Origin: CAZADA01 sp964568975
GTDB taxonomy: Bacteria; Pseudomonadota; Alphaproteobacteria; Caulobacterales; Maricaulaceae
Length of the DNA: 21,617 nucleotides
Direction of reading: 5' to 3'
Assembly: GCA_964568975.1 (NCBI GenBank)
Contig: CAZMSO010000048.1
Location: 1 to 21,617, forward strand
The notes below the pieces were generated by a model. It had not been told where the DNA came from, did not search any database, and worked only from the letters and a program-made list of their open reading frames with translations. Made by a program: the position numbers and the translations under genes. Of this stretch, positions 1 through 6,917 are shown one piece after another (position 1 is the stretch's first letter; every line of letters begins with the position of its first letter).

Positions 1-1
1 C

Positions 2-40
2 TTACAATTGACATAAGTAACTTTGTAAATTTAGTGTAAC
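2..40 (+). promoter_or_regulatory. AT-rich promoter/operator in front of the ScfR-type regulator
   Basis: The 44 bases before the first gene are far more AT-rich than anything around them. They contain TTGACA at 8-13 (a perfect -35 hexamer), the near-palindrome TTTGTAAA at 22-29, and repeated GTAAC at 17-21 and 36-40. Regulators of the RamB/PccR/ScfR family are known to bind TTTGCAAA-like sites, so TTTGTAAA is a plausible autoregulatory operator. No convincing -10 hexamer is visible at the ideal spacing, and the ribosome binding site before the ATG at 45 is weak. The operator role is inferred. Confidence 0.4.
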
Positions 41-44
41 GGAT

Positions 45-1469
45 ATGTCGGACCGGAAAGTCTTTGCGGGGGCGCAAATCCGCCGATTCCGCAAGGGGCT
101 TGGGCTGACGCAGGCCCAGATGGCTGCGGATTTGGCCGTGTCGGCGAGTTATCTGACGTTAATCGAGCGCGATCAGCGCCCGGTGTCGGCGCGCGTGCTG
201 CTTAAGCTCGCTGAGACCTATGATTTCGACCTCCGTGCTCTCAAAATCGATGGGGATCAGGCGCTTGCCGACGCCCTGGCGAAGGCGGCGGCGGATCCGG
301 CGCTGGAGGCGGTGGCGTTAGAACGTCAAGAGCTTGCAGAACTTGCGGCCCGCCACCCCCGCGCTGCGGAAGCTTTGGTGCGGTTGCACGCCGCCTATGA
401 AGACACGGTTGACCGCTTAAGCCGCACGGACGCCCCCGACGCCGGCGCGCGCCCGCTGACGGCGGCGGACCGCATGCGCCAGATTTGGAGCCAGTGGCCG
501 GCCCACCACCCGGTGCTCGAGGCGGCCGCTGCGGACATTGTGCCTGCGAATGAAGCCGGCGCTGCGGATGCGTTCAGCCTCCTCGCGCGGCGGTTGCACG
601 CGCGTCATGGCGTGGAGGTGCAGCTCGCGCCGGAGCCGGTGATGGGCGGCGCTGTGCGGCGCTATGACCGCCACGCGCGCCGGGTGCATTTGTCTCACAT
701 GACGCCGATGGCGAGCCGGCCGTTTCAGCTGGCGTATTATCTTGCTGTGCTCGGCGCGGAGGAGGCGCTGCGCGAAGCGTTGGCGGCGGCGGGGTTCGGC
801 GCGCTGGAGGCGCAGGATCCGCCCATGTGGACGTGGCTGCGCATGGCCGCCGCGAAATACATGGCCGCAGCGATGGTCATGCCCTATGAGCGCTTTTTCG
901 CCGCCGCGGAGGCCGCCCGCTACGACACGGAGCGGATCGCGGCGCGGTTTGGGGTGAGCTTGTCTCAAGCGGCGCGGCGCTTCACCACCTTGCGGCGGCC
1001 TGACCGAGCCGGTCCGCCTTTTATGATGTTGCGTGTCGACGGGGCGGGCCACACCGTCACACGCGCCGGCGCGCAGGGTTTTCCAGCCGACAATGTCGGC
1101 GCGCCATGCCCGCGCTGGATTGCGTTTGATGGGGCCAACGCGCCCCATCGCCTGCGCGTCCAACTGGTGACGACGGCCGATGGCGCGCGGCTGGTGACGA
1201 CGGCGCGTCTGATGCCGCGCGCGGTCGCGGCGGGCGCTGAGGCGGGGGCGTTTATTACGCTGGTGCTGGCGTGTCCGGCCTCTGAAGCGGGGCGCTGGCG
1301 CGACGCCGACGGCCTGGATCGGGAGGGGCTGGCGGACTCCATCGGACCAGGCTGCCGGCGCTGTGAACGCCCAAATTGTCCCGCGCGCGCGGAGCCGCCG
1401 GCCCACCGCAGCGTCTTCATCGACCTCCATCACCGCGGGCCGTCGGCGTTCCCGTTCCGCGCAGATTGA
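45..1469 (+). CDS. Short-chain fatty acyl-CoA transcriptional regulator (ScfR family, XRE-type HTH)
   Basis: A 474-residue cytoplasmic regulator. Residues about 8-62 form a Cro/C1-type helix-turn-helix (LGLTQAQMAADLAVSASYLT). A long helical linker follows, then an IrrE-like middle domain without an HExxH motif, and a C-terminal region with the Cys cluster CRRCERPNC (Cys437, Cys440, Cys445) followed by PARAEPP. That Cys cluster, with the preceding MPYERF...RYD...RF pattern, is the signature of the ScfR/RamB/PccR family. Known members sense short-chain acyl-CoAs and control glyoxylate-shunt, methylcitrate or propionyl-CoA genes. Family members usually lie beside their target, commonly divergently, so the target may lie to the left of the window. 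The start at 45 gives the expected family N-terminus. The family call is strong; which acyl-CoA it senses cannot be told. Confidence 0.9.
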   Translation: MSDRKVFAGAQIRRFRKGLGLTQAQMAADLAVSASYLTLIERDQRPVSARVLLKLAETYDFDLRALKIDGDQALADALAKAAADPALEAVALERQELAELAARHPRAAEALVRLHAAYEDTVDRLSRTDAPDAGARPLTAADRMRQIWSQWPAHHPVLEAAAADIVPANEAGAADAFSLLARRLHARHGVEVQLAPEPVMGGAVRRYDRHARRVHLSHMTPMASRPFQLAYYLAVLGAEEALREALAAAGFGALEAQDPPMWTWLRMAAAKYMAAAMVMPYERFFAAAEAARYDTERIAARFGVSLSQAARRFTTLRRPDRAGPPFMMLRVDGAGHTVTRAGAQGFPADNVGAPCPRWIAFDGANAPHRLRVQLVTTADGARLVTTARLMPRAVAAGAEAGAFITLVLACPASEAGRWRDADGLDREGLADSIGPGCRRCERPNCPARAEPPAHRSVFIDLHHRGPSAFPFRAD

Positions 1470-1534
1470 CGCGCACCGCCGTGCTGACATCGACACGTTA
1501 AGCTTGGCGCCCTAACCATAAGCGGGCGGTGGAT

Positions 1535-1560
1535 GGCGCGCGCCCGGTTCGGCGCGCGCC
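1535..1560 (+). terminator. Strong GC hairpin after the regulator gene
   Basis: GGCGCGCGCC at 1535-1544 and again at 1551-1560 are perfect complements (each is also self-palindromic), giving a 10-bp stem with a 6-nt loop (CGGTTC). It lies 66 bases after the regulator stop and before the envelope operon. There is no T-run, so intrinsic termination is plausible but not proven. Confidence 0.4.
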
Positions 1561-1692
1561 GATCGCCGCGCGTCAACGGGTCCAAAAGGGACGCCGACCA
1601 CCGGCGCCGCGCTCCGAGCGGGCGTTTGATCCGGGGCGGTGTTGCAGGGCGCGCGCGCCCGGGACACCCATCAGGGAGAGGGGAGAACGCTG

Positions 1693-2865
1693 ATGGCGCG
1701 GGTCGTCCTCGCGGCGTTTTGGGCGGCGGCGATGGTGCTCGTCGGCTGGTTCATGATCCATGGCGATGGACGCATGAGCGCCCAGGGTCTGGAAGCGCGC
1801 TTGCAACGCGCCGCCGAGACGGCGCTGTTTGAAGCGGGCCTTGATGAATGGGCGCGCGTGCGCGTCTCGGGTCAGCGCGCCACGGTCACCGGCCAAGCCC
1901 CACGGGAGGAGGAGCGCGCCGCAGCGCGCGCGGCGATCCGCCGCGCGGCGGGACCCGGCGGCGTGGCGCTGGGCGGCGTGACGCGCGTGCGCGACGCCAC
2001 CACGCTGGCCGAAGCGATGAGCCCTTATGTCTGGCGTGCGAGCCGCAGCGCCTCCGGGGTGATGGTGTCGGGCGGCGCGCCCAGCCGCGCGGCGCGGCGG
2101 GAATTGGCCGAAGACGCGCGTCAGCTGTTTCCTAACGGCCTCGTCGATCGCATGCGCGTCGCGCGCGGCGCGCCCGACGACATGGCGTGGGCGGCGGCGG
2201 CGCGCGCGGGGCTCGCCCAGCTGGCGCAGATGACGGAGGGCCAGGTTGTGATGACTGATTTGGCCATTGAAGTGACCGGCCGCGTCCCTGATCAAGCCGC
2301 GCGCGAACGCGTGGCCGACGCCGCGTCGCGGGCGCCGGCTGTGTTTACAACCTATGTGTCAGTGGAGGCGTTGGACGGCTCTGAGGCCCGCGCGGCGCCG
2401 GTCGCCGCCGCGGGACCGCCGATCTTACGCAGTCGCGCGGCGTGTCAGGCCGCGCTCAACGCCGCGGCGGCCGCGGGCGTGATCCGCTTTGGCGGGGACG
2501 GGGCTGCGCTTGATAAAGAAAGCTATCCGACCCTTGATGGCGTGGCGGCGGTGGCCAAACGGTGCCGCGGCCTGGCTGTCGCGGTCCTGGGCGCGCCACG
2601 CGCCGGGGCGGCGGTTGACGCCGCCGACAGCGCGGCGCCGGATGCGCGTGACGTGAATGCGCTTGACGCCAGCCCGCGTGATGCTGGGGCGGTGACGCCG
2701 GAGTTGGCGCGGGCGCGCGCGCAAGCCGTGGCGGATTATCTGGTGTTGAAGGGCGTGGCGCCGGATCAGTCTTTCGCGGATGTTCTGCTTGAGACAGTTG
2801 ACGATGAACCCGATTTAGAGGGTGGCGAGCGCGCGTCGCCGGTGGTGTTCCAGGTGCGTGATTGA
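1693..2865 (+). CDS. Membrane-anchored BON-like/OmpA-like protein with degenerate OmpA domain
   Basis: A 390-residue protein, first gene of a four-gene operon. Residues 4-22 form one N-terminal membrane segment. Residues about 30-225 contain BON-like alpha/beta repeats (RVRVSGQRATVTGQAP; SASGVMVSGGAPSRAARREL; LAIEVTGRVPDQAARERV). The C-terminal part (251-390) aligns by eye with the OmpA/MotB domain of the paralogue at 4405-5727. It retains the CQAALNAAA start, a Cys pair (251, 291) and LARARAQAVADYL (338-350). The GHTD motif is replaced by VLGAPRAG (298-305) and the NRR motif by ASPVV, so peptidoglycan binding is probably lost. I chose the ATG at 1693 because it follows a GGGAGAGGGGAG ribosome binding site and begins directly with the membrane helix. 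An upstream start at 1639 would add 18 residues without RBS support. The function is unknown; a structural envelope role is inferred. Confidence 0.75.
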   Translation: MARVVLAAFWAAAMVLVGWFMIHGDGRMSAQGLEARLQRAAETALFEAGLDEWARVRVSGQRATVTGQAPREEERAAARAAIRRAAGPGGVALGGVTRVRDATTLAEAMSPYVWRASRSASGVMVSGGAPSRAARRELAEDARQLFPNGLVDRMRVARGAPDDMAWAAAARAGLAQLAQMTEGQVVMTDLAIEVTGRVPDQAARERVADAASRAPAVFTTYVSVEALDGSEARAAPVAAAGPPILRSRAACQAALNAAAAAGVIRFGGDGAALDKESYPTLDGVAAVAKRCRGLAVAVLGAPRAGAAVDAADSAAPDARDVNALDASPRDAGAVTPELARARAQAVADYLVLKGVAPDQSFADVLLETVDDEPDLEGGERASPVVFQVRD

Positions 2866-2880
2866 GGCGGAGAAGACGGG

Positions 2881-4344
2881 ATGGCGTATCTGCTCGCCCA
2901 GATGTGGATGGTGCTGCTCGTCGCCGGCGCCGTTAGCTTGGCGTTGGGTCTCGTGGCCGGCGCGATGAGCGGACGCCGCCGCGTCGGCGCGCTCACGGCC
3001 GATGTCGAACGCGCGCGGCAAGAAACGGACGCTTACCGCCAGCAAGCCGCGCGCTTGTCTGCGTTGGTGGAGACTCAAGGCGCGCAGGCGCGTCACGCGC
3101 CCCCGCCGGCCGACACCCGCCAGATTGTGGAGCTGGAGGCGGCGGTGCGCGCCGCGCGCAGCGCCGCTGACCGCGAAGCCGCCCAAGCCGCGGAGCTGCG
3201 CACGCGGCTGGCCGCGCTTGAGGCCGCCGCCAGCGCGCCGTCGCCTGCGGCTGTCGACGCCGACGCCTTAGCGGCTGCGCACGCTGAAGCGCGCCGGTTG
3301 CGCCAGGAGCTTGAACACGCTCGCGCTGAACGGGAGCGAGCCCTTGAGGCGCGCGCTGAGACGGCGAGCCAGGAACGCGAACTGGCGGAGCTGCGTGGTC
3401 GGGTCGCGGAGCTTGAGCCTGCGGCGGCGGCCTTAGCGTCGCTGCGTCGCGAAACAGAGGCCTGGGAAGCCGAACGCGAGGAATTGGTGGCCGCCGCGCG
3501 GCGCTTAGCCGCCATCGAAGCCGGCGATCGCGCCGCTTATGCGCAGGGCGCGCCGGCGCGATCGTCCCATTGGCTTGCGGCGCGCAATCAATGGCTGGAG
3601 TTCAAGCTCGCCGAGATCCAGGGCCACGCCGTCGCCGAGCCCAGCGAGATGGAGGCGGAGATGATCGCGTTGCGCGCGCGGGTCGCGGAGCTGGAAAGCC
3701 TCGCCTTCGCGTATGCGCCGCAGAACGAGATGAGCATGGAATCCACCGCGGAAATCGAGCGGTTGCGGTGGCGCAACCAGTATCTCACCTCGCGCGTCAC
3801 CTATCTTGAAGGCAAGGCGGAGGAGTCTCCCGACGCGCCGCGTATTCTCGAAAGTGAGCGCTTGCGCGCGCGCGTCGCCGAACTGGAGGCGGCCGCGGCG
3901 ACGGATCTCAGCGATGAAGTGGCGCGCTTGCGCGCCCGCTTGGCGGAGCGCGACGCCGACGCCGTTGCGCCCAACGCCGGCGACGACAACACTGTGTTAA
4001 GCTGGCGTAACCGATATCTCACCTCCCGGGTCGATTATCTGGAGCGGCGCTTGTCGGATTTTGAATCCACCGACACTGCGTCTTTAGGGAGCGATCAGAG
4101 CGAGCTCGCCGCCCTGCGCGCCCAATTGGCGGGCTTGCAAGCCCAGGCCGAAGAGGCCTCGCGCCTGCGCGCGCGCTTGGCGGAGGTCGACGCGGCGGGA
4201 CGCGGCGAGATCGCGGATGGCGACGCCACGTTGCAGTGGCGTAACCGCTATTTGAACTCGCGGGTGAAGTATCTGGAGGATCAAGTGGCCGCTTTGCGGC
4301 GCGCCGCGGGCCAGGCCGACAGCTCCTCGACTGAACGCGCGTAA
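2881..4344 (+). CDS. Membrane-anchored coiled-coil protein with WRNRYLxSRVxYLE repeats
   Basis: A 487-residue protein, 15 bases after the previous stop and preceded by GGCGGAGAAGACGGG. Residues 8-28 form one membrane helix, followed by a basic stretch (SGRRRR-like), so the bulk is predicted to be cytoplasmic. From residue 37 to the end it is nearly all heptad-type coiled coil (LRARVAELE, LRARLAE). A tryptophan-centred motif occurs four times: WLAARNQWLEFKL (231), WRNQYLTSRVTYLE (297), WRNRYLTSRVDYLE (375) and WRNRYLNSRVKYLE (453). The spacings are 66, 78 and 78 residues. I do not recognise a named family. The architecture suggests a scaffold or filament-like partner of the flanking BON/OmpA proteins. 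Composition (Ala, Glu, Arg) matches its neighbours, so there is no sign of recent transfer. Confidence 0.75.
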   Translation: MAYLLAQMWMVLLVAGAVSLALGLVAGAMSGRRRVGALTADVERARQETDAYRQQAARLSALVETQGAQARHAPPPADTRQIVELEAAVRAARSAADREAAQAAELRTRLAALEAAASAPSPAAVDADALAAAHAEARRLRQELEHARAERERALEARAETASQERELAELRGRVAELEPAAAALASLRRETEAWEAEREELVAAARRLAAIEAGDRAAYAQGAPARSSHWLAARNQWLEFKLAEIQGHAVAEPSEMEAEMIALRARVAELESLAFAYAPQNEMSMESTAEIERLRWRNQYLTSRVTYLEGKAEESPDAPRILESERLRARVAELEAAAATDLSDEVARLRARLAERDADAVAPNAGDDNTVLSWRNRYLTSRVDYLERRLSDFESTDTASLGSDQSELAALRAQLAGLQAQAEEASRLRARLAEVDAAGRGEIADGDATLQWRNRYLNSRVKYLEDQVAALRRAAGQADSSSTERA

Positions 4345-4404
4345 CGGCGGCGGGGGGGTCGCCACGGATCCCGGCGTCGTGCGGCCGGGAGTGGGAGAAC
4401 GCCC

Positions 4405-5727
4405 ATGTCGACGGAATTGCGGATTGCGCTCAGCGCCCTGGCGTTTGTGCTTTTGGGCGTGGTGTCAGTGCACACGCCATGGATCCCCGGTGGCGCGCGG
4501 GCGGCGGAGCACGCTTTGCGCGTCGCTGCAGAAAACGCTTTGGCTGAGGGCGGCTATGATTGGGCGCGCGTCGCTGTGCGTGGGCGTCGCATCGTGCTGG
4601 CGGGCGCAGCGCCCCATGAGGGCGCGCGCGCGGATGCGCTTAAGGCGGTGCGCGCCTCAAGCTGGCCTGGTGGACCGATCTTGGGCGGGGTGGCGGCCGT
4701 CGTCGATGACGTCACCACGCGCGCGCCGGAGCGCTCGCCCTTTTTGCTGACGGCGTCAAAGCCCGATGACGGTCCTGTGCTTGTGCGCGGCGTCGTGGCG
4801 AGCGCGCGCGATCGCGAGCGGTTGAGCGAGCGGGCTGAGACGATGTTTCCAAGCGCGTTGGATGTGTCCTTGGATGTCGCGACGGGCGCGCCGGCGGGCG
4901 CAGATTGGGTGCAGGGCGCGCTGTTCGGCTTGGATCTGTTAGCGCGGCTGGAGAGCGGGCGTCTCACTTTGTCGGACTTGGAGATCCGCCTGTCGGGCGT
5001 GGCCGTGTCGCGCGAGCGCCAGCGCTTGATCGAGGGGTTCGCCGATATGGCGCCGCGGCCGTTCACGACGGCGCTTAATCTCAGAGTCACGCCGCCGCCG
5101 GCCGCTCCGCCTGAGACCACATCGGCGACCGACGCCGTGGCTCGAGATGACGGGGGCGCCGCCGCGGCGCCCGACGCCGCCGAGCGCGCCGCCGCACCCC
5201 CAGAGGACGCTCTGGCGGGTCCCGCGACGGCTGTCGCGGCGGCCGCGGACGCCGAGCCGCGCGATGCGCCCGATGAGGAGACCCAGGAGCCGAGCCCGGT
5301 GGCGCTCAGCCCCGTGGAGGCCGCGTGCCAGGCCGCGCTCACCGCAGCCGCGCCGCCGGGCGCAATCGCCTTTGCGTTCAACGAAACCACGTTCGCTGGC
5401 GACAGCGACGCGGCCGTCTTAGCGGTGGTCGACGCGCTGGCTCAATGCGGGCCCGCGACTGTGATAGTCGGCGGCCATACCGACAATCGCGGGGATCCGG
5501 CCTACAATCGGTACTTGTCCCGACGACGCGCCGAGGCGGTCGTGGAGCGTTTGAGCCTGTTTAACTTGGGCGAGGCGCGGGTGCGCGCGGCCGGCTATGG
5601 TGATGCTGACCCGATTGCCTCCAACGCGACCTTAGCGGGGCGCCGCGCGAATCGCCGGATTAGCTTCACGGTGATCCCGGCGCGCGACGATGGTGAGGAC
5701 GCGCGCTCTGAAAGGCCGAGGCCATGA
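4405..5727 (+). CDS. BON-like/OmpA family protein with intact peptidoglycan-binding domain
   Basis: A 440-residue paralogue of the gene at 1693-2865. It has an N-terminal membrane segment (residues 5-23), BON-like repeats (about 35-228; for example VAVRGRRIVLAGAAP and GPVLVRGVVASARDRERL), an Ala/Pro/Asp-rich linker (229-303) and an OmpA C-terminal domain (about 308-424). The OmpA domain keeps the residues needed to hold meso-diaminopimelate: GHTDNRG (357-363, Asp360), LSRRRAEAV (371-379) and NRR (416-418). A Cys pair (308, 348) matches that of the paralogue. The protein is therefore expected to be anchored in the inner membrane and to bind peptidoglycan in the periplasm. The ribosome binding site GGGAGTGGGAG precedes the ATG. 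The stop overlaps the next start as ATGA (5724-5727), indicating translational coupling. Confidence 0.85.
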   Translation: MSTELRIALSALAFVLLGVVSVHTPWIPGGARAAEHALRVAAENALAEGGYDWARVAVRGRRIVLAGAAPHEGARADALKAVRASSWPGGPILGGVAAVVDDVTTRAPERSPFLLTASKPDDGPVLVRGVVASARDRERLSERAETMFPSALDVSLDVATGAPAGADWVQGALFGLDLLARLESGRLTLSDLEIRLSGVAVSRERQRLIEGFADMAPRPFTTALNLRVTPPPAAPPETTSATDAVARDDGGAAAAPDAAERAAAPPEDALAGPATAVAAAADAEPRDAPDEETQEPSPVALSPVEAACQAALTAAAPPGAIAFAFNETTFAGDSDAAVLAVVDALAQCGPATVIVGGHTDNRGDPAYNRYLSRRRAEAVVERLSLFNLGEARVRAAGYGDADPIASNATLAGRRANRRISFTVIPARDDGEDARSERPRP

Positions 5728-6455
5728 TTTGGTTGATTGTCTTCAATTGGTTTCAGCTGCTGCTGGCCTTTGTTTTGGGGCTGGCCGCCGCGCGGTGGAT
5801 CATGGGCCGCCCTGGCGGCGTGGGGCGCGAGGATTTGTTCGCTGAGCTCGCTGCTGAACGCACGAAACGCCATGAGGTGGAGGCGGATCGGGCGCGCGAG
5901 CGGGCGCGCGCTGCGGAGTTCGAACGCAAACTCCAGGATGTAAAGCGCGAGATCCGGCTCGGCGTGCACGAGCCGGCGGCGGCGGCCAATGGCGCCGGCG
6001 CGGCGGCGCCGACCCCGACGGACGCGCCGCGGCCTCGCGCCCGCGTGTCTGCGTCCCCGACGGCGCCTGCGTCTGAGACGGCGTCCAGTGCGCCGGATGC
6101 GGACGCACCGCCTGCGGACGCGCCGCCCGCGACGGATGCGCTGTCGGTTGAAGCGGCGCCCGCCGCGACGCCATCCTCCGCCGAGGCGTCTGCCGCGACC
6201 CCGGGAGAGGCGGGGTCGAGCATGGGTTTGACCGCTATTGACGGCGTCACGCCGGAACGGGCTGAACGCTTGCGCGCGGAGGGCGTGACGATCGCCGACA
6301 TCGCCCAATGGAGCCCAGACGATGTGGCGAAATATGACGTGATGCTGGAGACCGGCGGCGGCGTGGCGGCGCAAGACTGGGTCGGCCAAGCGCAGACATT
6401 GCTGAACGCGGCCGCTGCGGCGGGTGAACCTGCGCGCAAAGGCGCCGCCGGCTGA
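5724..6455 (+). CDS. Membrane-anchored protein with C-terminal helix-hairpin-helix (H3TH-like) domain
   Basis: A 243-residue protein and last gene of the operon, coupled to the OmpA gene by an ATGA overlap. One membrane helix (about residues 3-25) leads into a short charged coiled coil (35-80), then an Ala/Pro/Thr/Asp-rich disordered linker (85-165), and finally a compact domain (168-228) reading LTAIDGVTPERAERLRAEGV...IAQWSPDDVAKYDVML...AQDWVGQAQTLL. That domain matches the pattern of helix-hairpin-helix/H3TH-like modules (GIGP...L...GI.T..QIA.W...DVA) seen at the C-termini of many alphaproteobacterial proteins. Such modules often bind DNA elsewhere, but here the canonical GIGP is changed to IDGVTP, so DNA binding is uncertain. 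Its job in the complex is unknown. Confidence 0.75.
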   Translation: MIWLIVFNWFQLLLAFVLGLAAARWIMGRPGGVGREDLFAELAAERTKRHEVEADRARERARAAEFERKLQDVKREIRLGVHEPAAAANGAGAAAPTPTDAPRPRARVSASPTAPASETASSAPDADAPPADAPPATDALSVEAAPAATPSSAEASAATPGEAGSSMGLTAIDGVTPERAERLRAEGVTIADIAQWSPDDVAKYDVMLETGGGVAAQDWVGQAQTLLNAAAAAGEPARKGAAG

Positions 6456-6458
6456 CGC

Positions 6459-6473
6459 GCGGCGCATCGCCGC
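6459..6473 (+). terminator. Hairpin at the operon end, cut by the assembly gap
   Basis: GCGGCG-CAT-CGCCGC is a perfect 6-bp stem with a 3-nt loop, four bases after the stop of the H3TH gene. It runs directly into the run of Ns, so any T-tract cannot be seen. It could terminate the envelope operon. Confidence 0.35.
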
Positions 6474-6573
6474 NNNNNNNNNNNNNNNNNNNNNNNNNNN
6501 NNNNNNNNNNNNNNNNNNNNNNNNNNNNNNNNNNNNNNNNNNNNNNNNNNNNNNNNNNNNNNNNNNNNNNNNN
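6474..6573. other. Assembly gap (100 Ns)
   Basis: Exactly 100 unknown bases, the conventional placeholder for a scaffold gap of unknown length. The 12 bases before it (6462-6473) and after it (6574-6585) are identical, GCGCATCGCCGC, so the two contig ends may actually overlap or flank a repeat. Confidence 0.95.
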
Positions 6574-6765
6574 GCGCATCGCCGCTCACCCCACAGAATC
6601 AGCGCAATCCTCAATCAGCTTATGGACGGGCCGGCGGCGTCGCGGGCCTGTGCCCGCCTGGTCTGTGCCCGCCATCGCTATAATGACGACAAGCAAGAGC
6701 TTCCGGAACGGCGGGCGCGCGTGATGGCGGACTTGGTAAACGCGCAGGTGAAACAAGACTGCTGA
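6574..6765 (+). pseudogene. Possible C-terminal relic of a tyrosine recombinase/integrase
   Basis: This frame is open from the gap to TGA at 6763. It reads ISAILNQ, then a short spacer, then VCARHRYNDDKQ and a charged helical tail (ERRARVMADLVNAQV). This resembles the end of phage-type tyrosine recombinases, where an ILNH segment is followed by VYNRHRY...EKR...L..W. If the alignment is right, the catalytic Tyr position is Cys (codon TGT at 6664-6666, one base from TAT) and the usual Trp near the end is missing. No start codon or N-terminal part is visible; it would lie in the gap or be lost. The match is by eye to a remembered family pattern and may be chance. Confidence 0.3.
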
Positions 6766-6917
6766 AGTGAGCGGCGCACGTCTTAGCTCCACACACAAGA
6801 TTTGCCGCCGATTGATCAGTTGACGGATGCTGTCACAGTGAATCCGCTCCGCCCTAAAATCGACACTCAACAGCGCCTTTTCTTTCATGGGTGAACAAAC
6901 GCACCCAGGGGGACAGG
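6766..6917 (+). promoter_or_regulatory. Leader region of the large lipoprotein gene
   Basis: Together with the gap and the possible relic this makes 462 bases without a firm gene. This part holds a TTGACG at 6820-6825, a small palindrome TCACAGTGA at 6833-6841 and TAAAAT at 6855-6860, but no -35/-10 pair at standard spacing. GGGGGACAGG just before the ATG at 6918 is the ribosome binding site. A promoter must lie here, given the isolated gene, but I cannot place it exactly. Confidence 0.3.

Noticed and set aside
417..1496. Long open frame on the minus strand opposite the ScfR regulator
   Set aside because: It is Arg/Pro/His-rich with no recognisable domain, and the opposite strand carries an unmistakable regulator; it is a GC-rich shadow.
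1498..1519. CtrA-like site (TTAA ... CTAACCAT)
   Set aside because: The half-sites are 10 bases apart instead of the 7 expected for a CtrA box, and the second half is imperfect.
6424..6573. Reading frame running through the Ns into 6574-6765
   Set aside because: The frame across unknown bases is arbitrary; only the part after the gap can be considered.
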